A stretch of DNA of 64,000 nt, taken from NCBI GenBank assembly GCA_032622095.1, contig CP136066.1, forward strand, positions 5,915,784 through 5,979,783, given 5' to 3'. The position numbers were made by a program, and so were the translations under genes. The stretch comes from Siphonodentalium dalli (lineage: Eukaryota; Mollusca; Scaphopoda; Gadilida; Siphonodentaliidae). Below the pieces are notes generated by a model. It was not told the origin of the DNA and did not search any database. It saw nothing but the letters and a program-made list of their open reading frames with translations. Below are positions 36,356-48,350 of the stretch, piece by piece (position 1 is the stretch's first letter; each line of letters begins with the position of its first letter).

Positions 36356-37252
36356 TTAAGTTGATGATCACTAGTTGCCAAAAATATGTACGCCAAGTTG
36401 TGATGATGGGATTTATGTGAAAAGACGAACCCATGAATTAGGTTTCCATATTAGAGATACTCGGCCTCCCGATGGTCATTATTAACCTTCAACCACAAGA
36501 GAAAGGCACTGTTCCGCTCCACATCCGTTTTTCGAATCTGGGATAGGGACCCACCCCATCCGAACTGCTTCAAATGACTATTTTACTCAGTTTTCCTGAT
36601 CTATCTTTTCTTATCAATGTTCCGCATCATGATTATAGAAGCATTTCCACTTTTATATATCAACAGCACTGTAAAGTTTCAAAACAATTCTCCAATAAAT
36701 GTGGGCTGTACGGTATGCTGATGGATTGACATTTCATATCCAATATGGCTTCAGGTGCCCATGTTTGTTTTAAACAAATTTTGCGGAAAAATGGAGGCTC
36801 CCATCTAGAGGCCACGTCGAAGATCCATATGGAGTTCGGTGACGATTGGATGATAAATCTGACCTGTAAGGTGTGCTAAAGGATTTGGTCATACAAAGAG
36901 TAAAATCCTAGATGGCCAAAATGGCAGCCATTTATTTTACAAAATTTGGGAAAAAATCGAAGGCACCCACCGAAAGGTCACAACGAAGATCCATATACAG
37001 ATTGGTGATCGGATGAGGGATAAGCTCTGCGTTTTGTGTTAAAGGATTTAGTGATGCAAAGAGTAAAATCCAAGATGGCTGCCAGTGGCCATATTTTTCA
37101 TAAAAAATCATTCAAATTTGACAGCTCCCATCTATAGGTGATCCTCGACCCATATACCGAATAACGTTGAAATCGGCCAAAGTTTGTTATAACACATTTG
37201 TTTTATTTTATTACAGTTTTTTAATAGTCTATTTTTGTTTGAAGAGTTAAAA
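36356..37252. repeat. interior; 165-bp tandem repeat at about 36775-37165
   Basis: Two and a half diverged units share GAAGATCCATAT, GGTGA-x-GATTGGATGA-like, AAAGGATTT and AAAGAGTAAAATCC with AAGATGGC. Nothing is recognised in 36356-36775. Confidence 0.75.
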
Positions 37253-37658
37253 GTACTCAATCCGAAATGTCGCTCGCAAATCTGCGCAAATTACTATTTT
37301 CTTGGCATCGGCGGTAAAAGATATTTGATTCGAGTCGCGGAACCGACCCATCAAAGCTCAGAGTGATCACATCTCGATGTTTGAATTATATTATTTTAAT
37401 TTTAAATGGCCCAGTAAATAGTCGACGAGAAGACTTCTGTGAACAAATTGCGGATGAAGATGGATAACTCTAAAAACAAGTGACTTTTTGTGTCAGATAT
37501 TTGACAATAACATGTTTTGGGCAATTTTATACTATACTTGACTGTGATTAACATTAGTTTTGGGCAATTACTCGATTCTTATAACTGACGCGGCATTTTA
37601 AAAAAAATGTTGTTGTTGGAATCTGATGATATGGGAACCATCGAATCGAATTGAGTAC
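37253..37658. mobile_element. MITE-like element with GTACTCAAT ends, copy 1
   Basis: GTACTCAATCCGA at the left and its near complement TCGAATTGAGTAC at the right. The left interior (GATTCGAGTCGCGGAACC, CCATCAAAGCTCAGAGTGAT) matches the copies at 38607 and 48250. Confidence 0.7.
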
Positions 37659-37724
37659 CTTTACGTGTAGAGTTTACATTTATTTGAAGAATCTATTATT
37701 GTGTTATGCATGCTTTCATTTACA

Positions 37725-38121
37725 CCAGGGGTGGTATTCACCAAGCGAAACTATTTTATAAACCAGGTAGTTTATTTGGTAGTGGCTGAACGCAAAGGTA
37801 CCTTCGCTTTAGCGCCAAAGATACACGCTGTCGATGATGTGATTGATCCAATCTATCAGATTTGTCACTTGTCAATGGACACCGTCTCACGACTAATTCG
37901 TGAACATTCACCGGCCACAATCAGCATGTAATCGGTATAATTTTTTGGTATAATTGTATGGAGACTCATTCTGGCGTTTATACATCTGCATAATGAGTTT
38001 CGATAACATTATTGGGGTTTTTAAATTAGCACAGCGTGAAAATGAAGAGCCAAGAAGACAACGTCTCAGAAGAATTTTAAGGGACAGATCAAACCCACTT
38101 GAACACAATATTTGCTTCTAA
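37725..38121 (+). mobile_element. dispersed element with possible PIF/Harbinger transposase trace
   Basis: Plus-strand copy of the repeat at 21400-21725. From 38023 to the TAA at 38119 it reads KLAQRENEEPRRQRLRRIL then RDRSNPLE. The RR-x(3)-RDRSNPLE style resembles the N-terminal region of PIF/Harbinger transposases as I recall it. No DDE domain follows, so this would be a small decayed or non-autonomous piece. Family assignment is tentative. Confidence 0.4.
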
Positions 38122-38237
38122 CTATAAATTCTATGTCTATGGAGTTATCATTTTTAATTTCCATTCTTTATTCGAAAAGTTGTGTATTTATGTCAAACAA
38201 ATGATGTTGTAGAATGACCGCCCCCAATACATTCTTT

Positions 38238-38373
38238 CCACACACCCCACCCCGATCCAAAATGAACGCCGTCTGAATGGGTTCAAATATGACGCCATAT
38301 TTACATGTAGGCCTTGACCGTTATAGGCCAAACAAAGGCGGTGGCCATTTTGGATCGGGTGGGGTGTGTATGG
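38238..38373. repeat. foldback with 27-bp arms
   Basis: CACACACCCCACCCCGATCC... pairs with ...GGATCGGGTGGGGTGTGT across a loop of about 80 bp. Confidence 0.85.
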
Positions 38374-38606
38374 GGTGAATTTTAATCGGCCAAGGGCTGG
38401 AAAATGGCTGTGGCCATGGAGTATTTTTAGAACATATGAAGTGGGTATATCAACATCTTGAAGCTCGAATGAGCCATGTCCGTTTTAAAACAAATTAGTT
38501 TAAATAGCATGAATGTAGTTTTACCTGTAGGGTGTTATTCCATGAGAACGGAGTTTGTATCACTTACTGCTAAAATTAAAAGCTTATAATTTTTTACCAA
38601 TTTAAA

Positions 38607-38918
38607 GGTACTCAATCAGATCAGACGCTCCTAAATTACTATTTATTTGGCTTCGGGTGTAAAAAATATTTGATTCGAGTCAAGGAACCCACCCATCAAA
38701 GCTCAGTGTGATAACTCTTGGATATCCATCTTCGTGCGCACCTTCGTCCGTTCGACCACGTACTTCTGGTCCACAACCAATAGAAATAGCAAACTTCAAA
38801 CATCGATATCTAATCACTCTGAGCTTTGATGGGTGGGTTCCTCGACTGGAATCAAATATTTTTTAGCCCCAAAGCCAAAGAAATAGTAATTTATGAGCGT
38901 CTGATCGGATTGAGTACC
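38607..38918. mobile_element. MITE-like foldback with GGTACTCAATC ends, copy 2
   Basis: The arms are nearly complementary over about 130 bp (GGTACTCAATC...GAGCGT region, CCATCAAAGCTCA...). The unique centre is near 38725-38800. Flanked by TTTAAA and CTTAAT. Confidence 0.85.
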
Positions 38919-39717
38919 CTTAATATTAATGTGTCTAACTGAAGTGCAATTGTGTGGTACTAACATTAGATCAGAAATATACATTACCCCATAATATTAG
39001 TTTTATTTATGGCTTATTGTTTCAACCACTATATGGTATATGGTAGTGTCACAACACATTTCAGTTTCGATGGCACATGGGGATCACCAAAATGTTAGTT
39101 TCATTATGACATAACGCATGGGGAGGCGCCGGATTGCCCGACTCATGGGTTACCAGCCCCTTCAAGAGAGGGGCGGGGGAGCTATACAGGATTAGCCATT
39201 GCAGATTGCAACCCTCCCCGACCGGGGGGGGGGGCTTTAACTACCTCCAACCCCGATACCCCAAAATCCATCTGGTACCACCCTTGACATATAACGATTG
39301 AATTTTGTTCTCATAATTCGATTTTCACAACTATAATTAATGGGGAATTTGTTGTTGTTCGCATTATTTTGAAGAAAAATGACTCTAGGAACAAAATTAC
39401 AGGGCCAGGAAAAATGTGTAAGCAGGGCTGCAGAACCAACCACCGCCCCGCCTAGTGTTCGGAAAACAATTGCAGACCCCACCCCTGACCTATACACAAT
39501 TTCATCACATATTTCCTCAAACCCCAAATACAGCTTTGTTACATGCGGAGTCGAAGTAGCTAAATATAGTATCGGAATACCTTGTTTGATTCAGGCAGAG
39601 TCGATAAGTTCAATGACGTGACATTTCGAAGACATAGTTATGTTTAAGTGGATCGAAAGGAACATATCATTACTGTACGATTCCTGAATAACATCGCAAC
39701 TAGTATTGTCGTCGTAC
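38919..39717. other. interior of the large inverted repeat, nothing recognised
   Basis: A G run lies at about 39224-39234. Short frames on both strands lack domains. Confidence 0.5.
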
Positions 39718-40177
39718 ACAACTAGGCGTACATAGACTGACGAGTGGGGTGTCCAAATAAATACTCTCTACTTTTAAATTATGAATACACACGAGCCAAG
39801 GGCATGTCGATATATGTTGCACACATAACGGCCTTTCCGTTACAATAGAGTGGGGTTTCCGACAGATGCTGGCTATGTGTTAAAATGACATTTGAAGAGT
39901 GAATTTTTGCGATAATTTTTTTTTCTGAAGTGATCAAAGGCCGCTTTTGTTTATTAAACAGAGTCTTTCGCCCAAGTGGAGCCAACTTACGATCGGCAAA
40001 TGTGTATGTACAATTTATAATTACGTTTATAGATGTGGTGCGACCGTGTGTCCGTCTGAAACCTGGATTTGGTGGTGTTGTTGTGATATTTCTGTCACAT
40101 TTACGTTCTAAAAATAGCATTTTTCGTCTTTTCGAAAACAACTTCCGATTTAATGTTTGTACGGTTTATACACTGTG
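39718..40177. repeat. right arm of the 4.28-kb inverted-repeat structure
   Basis: Reverse complement of 35898-36355. The minus strand here is open for 120 codons (39779-40141); the left arm's equivalent plus-strand frame is broken after 64 codons. Confidence 0.88.
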
Positions 40178-41987
40178 TTTACTGGTTGACAAATCCATGG
40201 CTGTGGATGTCTTATGACCTTCAATTCATTGTGCACCTTTAGCATACTATATTAAAACTTCGCCCCCCCCCTATATTTCTTCATGGGTATTTGAAGCTGT
40301 AGGGGCATTCGTTATTTAACTCCGTTAAACGTTCATTGTACATGTACAATATTGTGCCTCTTCATGCCCTAGATATATGTGATTTACTACTGTATAGTCG
40401 AAATATGCAGCTATCAATATCTAAACAAGAAAGTATAGGTGTCTTCCCCGTGCGTGTGGTCATCTACATGCACCGGGTATGGCAAACTCAATGTATTAAA
40501 CACATTAGTGATTATAGGTTCGGGGTATAAGATGAATATATAAATATCAGTCGAAGACACCTGTTTGGAAACGCTTCTATCAATAATAATATTGATTTTC
40601 TTTTATCACATAATAAGCCCTAAACCCACCTTTAACCCGGCCTCATATTGTTTTAGTAAGACACATGTGTATTATCGGCACGCGCAGTGATATAAGAGCT
40701 TAGCACGATCATGCCGCAATGATATCGATCAATGGTATGTTAATTAGAGCATGATTATGATATTCAAATTGTGATGGTTATTTAATGTTGATTGTCACAG
40801 TGAGATAAACATGGTGTTTAACAATTCTCTCAACAAGAAAAGACACATTTAAATTGGAACTATATTTTTTTCTTGAAGGTTTATTTACATCCTCTTTGGC
40901 TGTAATAAGGAAATCAATATTGATTTGTTGTAACCCCAGCCGTTTTAAGATTATTTATACCTTGCTAAAATGTGATTATGCGATAACAATGATCTCAAAT
41001 TCGTCTTAATTCTATACAGCATGTATTAACCTCGTCCACTAAATTTGATTGGAGCCTCGCTAAAGCTCGACTCGTTTGAACTCAGTGCACTCGGTCAATA
41101 AATTTTGTATAGAATTGCAACTGTCGCTCATTACAGATCCTCTACATATACATTAATATAATGCAATAATCAATTGGGACATTTTCCGTTACTATTTTTA
41201 GAACAAACCATAATGAAACTTTAAGGTAAACTCAGAGTTCTCCCACTTGTTCTGCACCGAACATTTCCACGAACTTTAAAATCGCCCAAATAGATTGTAT
41301 GTATAATACCAGAAAATAAAAAATAAAATCAATATTAAATGATAGAAGGGTTTTCGATTCATATTTATTATTGTATACCCAGGAACTATATAGAACATGT
41401 TATACATGTATGAAGAGATAGACCATCTTTGAATATACATGCATCACTAGAAATTAGGCAATGTCCCACGGCAAATTTAATATTGAGAAATGTAAGATGC
41501 CACATGTTGCAATAGTATTTACCACAGCATTGCTTATTTCCATGGCCAATTTCGAGGACTGCGCATGTATATAATAAATTTAGATTTTAAAGTTCCCGAT
41601 CCCGTGCGTTTTCAACCCATTTTGGTGTGATATTTCCATATCCAGGGGACCATTCAAAATTTCAAGGTGACAAATGTTTCTCCACTGTCTTCATACACTG
41701 TAGACTTTTGTATCGGTATATAACGTATTATTTCAGTGAGTCTCTCATCCAAGGAGAAATCAGGCATTGCTTCATCTTTTGCCCAAGTTTGCCTCACCAA
41801 AACTTTGGTCAAAATTTTCAAGAGTTGGAAATTTTATACAATATCAATTGTTGATTCAACAGTTAACAAAAAAATATGTTGAGATATTTCACTTGAATTC
41901 TCCACCATATTTTAGTTAGGAAATTGTTTTTAGATCAATTTTGGACCGATATGGCCGTCATGAAATTTTCTTCCAACGGGGTGCTGA
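40178..41987. other. no gene seen; imperfect palindrome at about 41009-41118
   Basis: AATTCTATACAGCATGTATTAACC pairs imperfectly with GGTCAATAAATTTTGTATAGAATT. The centre contains GCCTCGCTAAAGCTCG. Otherwise AT-rich without recognisable frames. Confidence 0.55.
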
Positions 41988-42689
41988 CAGAGACCTCCAC
42001 CTACATCCGCTTCGGACAACACGGTATTACAGGAGGTCGGGTGGCCATCACTCAATAAACGACGTCAACTACATAAACTGCAGGCACTCTATAAAATAAT
42101 CAATAATCTAGCCCCCTCTTATCTAGCCAATACACTTCCCCCCAGATCACACGATGTTGCAGATTATAATTGGAGACGCCCCGGTAAATTGTACTCATAC
42201 TATTGCAATACTGAACACTTCAAACAGTCTTTTTTTCCAGCGATGGTGATTGAATGGAATAAGCTTCCCAAAGTAATCACCGATGCTGATCAATCTTCTA
42301 CCTTTAGAACCAACTTGTACCATATAGATCCCACACTCATCCCCCCTCTGCATTTCTATGCTGGAAGCAGAAAATACAACATTTTTCATTGTCGCATACG
42401 TAATTTTTACAGTGAACTCCGATGTGATATGTTCAATACTTATATCGCTGACAGCCCCGCATGCTCATGTGGAAATCGATCTGAAGACGCCTATCACTAT
42501 TTCTGCATGTGCCCATTGTACCAACGTGAGCGCTCAGTTCTTTTTGAGAAACTAGCCCGCGAAAATCTCAAAGTAAGCCATATTTCAGAACTCATGTGTG
42601 GAATACCTTATCTCTCGTCCCAACAAAACACGAAACTGTTTTCCGCCACACAGCAATATATTGCAGCGACTAAGCGATTTGACCCCTAA
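41988..42689 (+). pseudogene. 5'-truncated LINE, C-terminal part of the polyprotein
   Basis: One uninterrupted frame from about 41988 to the TAA at 42687-42689 encodes VLQEVGWPSLNKRRQLHKLQ, ALYKIINNLAPSYL, FFPAMVIEWNKLP and a C-terminal SPACSCGNRSEDAYHYFCMC. These match the usual end of CR1/Jockey-type proteins: a GWPSL-x-RR block, the WN-x-LP tail and a C-x-C...H-x-F-x-x-C finger. The first in-frame stop upstream (TGA, 41985-41987) marks where coding similarity is lost, so the catalytic reverse transcriptase is missing. The remaining frame is intact, implying recent insertion. It is a different family from the minus-strand relic at 3925-5800. Confidence 0.88.
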
Positions 42690-42942
42690 TGATTATATTT
42701 ATCTTATTTGCGAATCTATACTTGCTTCCGGAATTTCAACTTTTACCTCACAAGTGGACAAACCTCCCATTCAAACATCTCATTCTGATTTATTATCTGT
42801 ATTGCCTTCCAGAGCACAACAATAACAAAATAGAAAACGAATCATGTGTGCCATTATATTTTACAACCAACATAAAAGTACAAAGAATAGATAATATATT
42901 GGCACTTGTCAATCATTCCAAAATTAATAAAGTAGTGACATT
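42690..42942 (+). other. likely LINE 3' untranslated region
   Basis: Non-coding tail following the stop codon. Confidence 0.45.
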
Positions 42943-43446
42943 CTTCAAATACAAATTTTCTCACAGCTAAGAAGCAACGTCATGTTGGATCATCTCTGGA
43001 AGGCGCTACACACTATATCTCCCATAACTTCTCACCATGTAAATAAGTTTGTACCGTCATCTTGATCACATGTGTGTTACAATATTGTATTAGGAGAGGG
43101 GCTTCATAAGTTGCAAAAACTTGTGCCTCAATCCCTTTTGTATATTTTGCAAATAAAATATGTTTAAAGTACACCAAAAAAAAACCCCACATAACTTGCA
43201 AATTGTTTAAACATGGTCTTCTTCAAATACAAATTTTCTCACAGATAAGAAGCAATCTCATGTTGGATCATCTCTGGAAGGCGCTACACACTATAACTCC
43301 CATAACTTCTCACCATGTAAATAAGTTTGTACCGTCATCTTGATCACATGTGTGTTACAATATTGTATTATGATAGGGGCTTCATAAGTTGCAAAAACTT
43401 GTGCCCCAATCCCTTTTGTATATTTTGCAAATAAAATATGTTTCAA
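42943..43446. repeat. tandem duplication of about 226 bp (offset about 276 bp)
   Basis: TCTTCAAATACAAATTTTCT...AATAAAATATGTTT occurs at 42943-43168 and 43219-43446, nearly identical. Both end in AATAAAATATGTTT; the first is followed by a short A-rich run. Probably a duplicated LINE 3' end. Confidence 0.9.
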
Positions 43447-43448
43447 GT

Positions 43449-43692
43449 CACCTACATCCGCTATATGCGAGAAAGGGGTACCCGATTGTCACACATAAAT
43501 GCGCACACACTATAGCACCCGGGCATGATCTAACTACAAACAGGCTGCCTTTTTATCCTATAAGGCCATAAAAATTAACAATTGTTTGTTATAATAAATA
43601 ACCGCATGTATCGTCATATGTGGGAAAGGGGTACACGATTCACACAGAAATGCACACAGACTATATCACCCGGACACATATCATGGCATATC
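43449..43692. repeat. satellite unit (about 205 bp family), about 1.2 copies
   Basis: CGCTATATGCGAGAAAGGGG, TACCCGATTGTCACAC and AACAGGCTGCCTTTTTATCC match the larger array at 54825-55545. Confidence 0.85.
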
Positions 43693-44700
43693 AGTGCTGC
43701 AAGGTCGTAAGTCCATTTTTCAATTTTCCAATAAATTCGTGTTTGAGGTTTCGGTTGCTCAGTTTTCATATTTGCATTGTTCTGACCTCTTTGTAACTAT
43801 GCTAATATTATCCATGACATCGAAATACACCTAGATCACGTGACATTTCACAGTCTAACATGCGTTCTGAGTTCACTTCCTGATTATAATACCGTAGGAT
43901 ATACGACCTTTAGGCACGCATATGACCTTGTCGTAATTGTGTGTAATAGTGCCGAATGCAAAAGTTATAATTGGAAATGAACATGGTTTACATGTAGAAT
44001 TTGTACAAACTGTGTTACTCGGTTAGTTAATACATAACGTGAATGTGGCATGTAATGACGCTACATGTAATGACGCTACATGTGTTTTCGATGTTTCGAG
44101 AATCTGCAAGTCTTCGCAACTATATAAGAATAATGCACACTATGCACTTTCCAGATAATAGCGTGGTTTTGAATGTATCGCACATACATGTACGTGAATC
44201 ATGTATAAGTTAAACAACCAAGTACTGATTCCAATGACTTGTAATGTGAACGTTTTCCCCAAAGATAGCGTTGGCTTTTAGTGGAACAACACATACGGCT
44301 GAAACTATTTGCCGAGATTAAATAATTTATCAGGAACAGCGACAAGGAATATGAAATATTTGTGAGGGATATATGGTGTACGTCGGTTCATATTGATTGG
44401 GAGAAATAGCACGCATAGTATTCATACATTATGTCGCATCAGTGCTTCAAGATCCTAAGTCCATTTTTCAATTTTCCGAGAAACTACGGTTTGAAGTTTT
44501 GGTTGCTCAGTTTTCATATTTGCATTGTTCTGACCTCTTTGTAGTTATGCGAATATTATCCACAACATCGCAATACACCTATAGATGTGACATTCCAGGG
44601 TCTAATATACGCTCAATCGCTAGAAAACGACGTAAACGTGTTTGGAGATACAATTTTTATTGAACGTAGCGCGATTTCATTTCCGGATTATAAATTATTA
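43693..44700. repeat. duplicated block: 43680-43870 and 44428-44620
   Basis: GTCCATTTTTCAATTTTCC and GCTCAGTTTTCATATTTGCATTG blocks are shared at about 748 bp spacing. Between them, 43880-44100 holds the unexpanded form of the repeat found at 47325-48230. A short frame reading SIFQFS...VAQFSYLHCSDLFV is conserved in both copies, but no domain is recognised. Confidence 0.75.
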
Positions 44701-45589
44701 GCAGGGTTACCCGGCGTTGCTCGTGTTAAATTGAGGTGATACCCTCTGCTGTGTAGTGTGGACATGCATGTGATGGGAATAGAGAATAGTCTTGATCAAT
44801 ATGTTTTAAATAAATTCCCTGTTGCTCATCTGTCCATGGTGTTGTAGTGGCCAATTATTCTCAGTTTAAAACAAACGTAACTATATACATCAGCTACATG
44901 TGACCGACACAGAGCGAGGTTTTGAGATGTTTATGTTAGGCTATGAGTCTGTTCTAAAACTGAAAGAAATTATCTGTATCGGGTGACATTCTCTTGTCAG
45001 CTTCCAGTATTGGAGGATTCTTTTTTCTCAGAAGAAACTATATTTGACTGCATACTGTCACCACTATTGTGAATGGGCTTCAACGCATATCCATCTGTCT
45101 TGACAAATTGTATCCATCTTGCGGGAAATATCTTGAATTGGACAGACTCAATTGTGTTATAATACATTACCCAGTCTAACATTCCATCCTCTAACGATTC
45201 AAGTCCCTCAGTTTGAAAGAATATATGCATCTTAAATATCATGATAATTATACTTATAATGTTTTCTTCTATCTATCTATTTTGCGGACTCACTTTTTGA
45301 ATGCCCTGATTCCCGTCCCCATGCAAATGACAGTTGGGAAGATGTAATTGTTCAAGTGACATAATTAGGTCACCACAATCATGTCGAGGCTGCGAAATGT
45401 GAACGCCAAAAACTCCTTATAGAACGAATAATATGGAGATGAATTTATAAAACATTTGTTGATACTGACGACTAAAACATTCTCATCAATGTTACATGTA
45501 TAGCGTGCTTTCTTGGTGAAAATTAGTGCCAATCATATTTGTGTCGACTTTGGTGCTCATCCCTTCCACAATAATAACTCGAACGGTGC
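44700..45589. other. no gene recognised; small minus-strand frame at 44997-45242
   Basis: The sequence starts with GGGTTACCCGGCGTTGCTCG, which looks like the start of a dispersed repeat. The minus-strand frame of 81 codons (44997-45242) has balanced composition (VMYYNTIESVQFKIFPARW), but I recognise no domain and no splice context. It is left as unproven. Confidence 0.3.
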
Positions 45590-47260
45590 GCCTTTTCTCA
45601 TATCTACACCACATCCATTAGATTCCTAATATCACGGAGATTATTACGTAAATGTGTGGTGGTAATCGGCAACCAAACAAATTATTATCAAATTTAGAGC
45701 ATCTCCATCTCTTACTCAAGCGACCCCATGCACATCACCGCGTATCATGGGGAGAATATGTATCAATTTGGAGGAAATGGGCGTTTAAATATATGTTGGT
45801 GCCCTCTGTGCACTCCTGACCCGAATAACACCATATCATGGAGATTATATTGTATCAGTTTGGGGAAATCCCCATTTTTGCAACATTTAACCCACACCAT
45901 TATCTTGCTCGTAATAAGTTACACATGTTAGTCCATTTGGTGCCATATAGATGGTCCACATTAAGATAAATGTGACACAGACAGACCCGGCAGTCGCAAA
46001 TGTAGGCACCAACATTGGCGTCTTCAACGGGTCCACACAATTTGATTCCTCGTATCATTGGAGAATGTGTACGAATTTGGTGGAAATTTGCGCTAAACAT
46101 ATTTCTATAGATGCTTCCCTCCCCGACATATCCTTGACTCAAGTGGCACCACTATGGCAGCTCTACTCATTATGAAGATGAATATATATAAAATTGGTGG
46201 AAAGCGGCGACAACAAATTCGTATCAAATATAGTGCCCCCATCTCTTAAACAAACGTCGCCAATTTGGCGTATTTTATCTACACGATTAGACTCCTGATA
46301 TCATGGAGATTATTATGTATAAGTTTGATGGAGAAGAATTTCTATCCATCTATTGGAAATCGGCGCTTTAAACAATTTTATCAATTTGGCGTCCCTCTCC
46401 ACTTCACTGCACCCCTGATTCAAATGGCACCACTTTTGGCATCTTTAAATCACACTTTAAATGCCACTTTTGACATATTTAAATCACACGCCACTTATGA
46501 CAGTTTTAAGACACACCGTTACGCTCCTGATATCATGAAGATGGTAATGTATAAGTTATGTGATAATCGGCGACCAAATACATGCTTATCAAATTAAGGG
46601 CCCCCTCCATATTTCATCCAAACGGCACAAACTTGGCGTCTTCACATCACATGATTGCATGTCTCGTATCATGGAGAAGAATGTTTGTCAAAAGTTTGTT
46701 AAATTTTAGAGCCCCTCTCCCCTCCCGTTCACCTATGACTCAAAAGGCGCCACTTTTCCATGTTTACATCACACGATTAGATTTCTCGAATCATTGCGAA
46801 GAATGTGTATCAATTTGGTGGAAATCGGCTTTAAAAAGTTTTATCAATTTTGTTGCCCCTCTCTCCTTCCGTGCACCTCTGACTCAAAATGGTGCCAATT
46901 TTGCCGATTAGATACCTCGTTTCGTGGAGGGAATGTGTATAATTTTTGGGGAAATCGGCGCTAAACAGGTTTATCAATTATTGTGACCTCCCCCTTGCGT
47001 GCGCCACTGACTCAAATGGCGCCACTTTTGACATCTATAAACCACACCATTAGATTCCTCATATCATGGAGATGATTATGTATAAGTTTGGTGGAAATCG
47101 GCGACAATTTTTGTTCTGCCCCTCCCCCATTTGTGACCCTGACAACAACAGCGTCACTTTAGAAAATTCTAACCCGCACCAGTATCTTTCTCGTAAAAAA
47201 GTACCCAAAAATAGACCCATCTATTGTTATCTAGATGGTCTCCTGTGAACTTCTATAGAA
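45590..47260. repeat. irregular tandem array, about 11 units of 105-240 bp
   Basis: Units share ATATCATGGAGA, ATGTATAAGTTTGGTGGAAA with TCGGCG, and CTCAAATGGCGCCACTTTTG. Starts lie near 45618, 45723, 45822, 46038, 46160, 46283, 46519, 46650, 46776, 46906 and 47049. The array ends in a CAGACAGACATA microsatellite near 47262-47290. Short frames across it are chance. Confidence 0.85.
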
Positions 47261-47324
47261 CACAGACAGACATACAGACAGACAGACATTTGCAAATATA
47301 TATATATAGATAATCCGGAAGTGA

Positions 47325-48230
47325 ACTCGCGCTACGTTCCGTAAAAGATACGACCTTTGCGCACGCATACGACCTCGTCATAATTGTGTGTAATAATTGG
47401 AAATGTATGGTTTGCATGTAGAATTGGTACAAACTGTGTTACTCGGTTAATTAAAACAAACTGCGTTACTCGGTTAATTAAAACAAACTGTGTTACTCGG
47501 TTAATTAAAACAAACTGTGTTACTCGGTTAATTAAAACAAACTGTGTTACTCGGTTAAAGGCACGTGCGGCCTTAATTGTCGAAAATATTCATATTTGTT
47601 CCAAACACCGTAAACAGAAAAACATTAAAACGCATACAGTTCCGTTCATATATACCATGACCATCGCGTAAACAGCATGTTATCATAAAGACCTACTATA
47701 TTTTACATAAGCAAGAGCCTGATTGTGTTACAGAAGACAGCACAATGCTACTGGCTAATCACACACAAATGGCATAAACGCTCTTTATTAGTTCCATATC
47801 AGGTATTCACCAACGCAGAACGCTCTTTATGTTTACCATCATAATATAAACAAACACCAGAAAAGTAACTTTTTATGCTTCTGTTTACATAACAATGGTC
47901 AAACAAATGACCATAACATACTGTTTATGCGATATTTCTTATTTGTATACGGAAAAAGTCTATCTACATTTTGATGTTCTTTCTGTTTGTGGCGGTTTTT
48001 GACGGGTGGAGATATTTTCACAGGATACCCAACGCCAAGGCCAACCGTGTCTTTAATTAAAACAAACTGTGTTACTCGGTTAATTAAAACAAACTGTGTT
48101 ACTCGGTTAATTAAAAACAACTGTGCTACTTGGTTAATTAAAACAAACTGTGTTACTCGGTTAATTAAAACAAACTGTGAATTAGGCATTATATGACGCT
48201 ACATGTTTCTTTCGATGAATCAGACAATAG
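47325..48230. repeat. dispersed repeat copy with two 27-bp arrays and an inverted-repeat insert
   Basis: Flanks match the repeat at 43880-44100 (ACGACCTTTGCGCACGCATA; TGACGCTACATGT). A 27-bp unit containing AAACAAACTGTGTTACTCGG and TTAATT is repeated about five times at 47424-47559 and five times at 48051-48180. Between the arrays lies an imperfect inverted repeat (about 47600-48000; arms include AAACAGAAAAACATTAAAA and GCGTAAACAGCATGTTAT). In one frame the 27-bp unit reads TNCVTRLIK, nine residues per unit. Confidence 0.85.
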
Positions 48231-48244
48231 CACACAATCCGTTT

Positions 48245-48350
48245 AAACGCCTATAAATTACTATTTCTTTGCTTCGGGAGTAAACAATATAAATTTTGAT
48301 TCGAGTTGAGGAACCCACCCATCAAAGCTCCGAGTGATCAGTTATCGATT
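48245..48350. mobile_element. fragment of the GTACTCAAT MITE family
   Basis: AAATTACTATTTCTTTGCTTC, GATTCGAGTTGAGGAACCCA and CCATCAAAGCTCCGAGTGAT match the arms at 38630-38710. Confidence 0.8.

Noticed and set aside
44997-45242. 81-codon minus-strand gene
   Set aside because: Balanced composition but no domain, splice context or repeat copy to test it; mentioned only as unproven.
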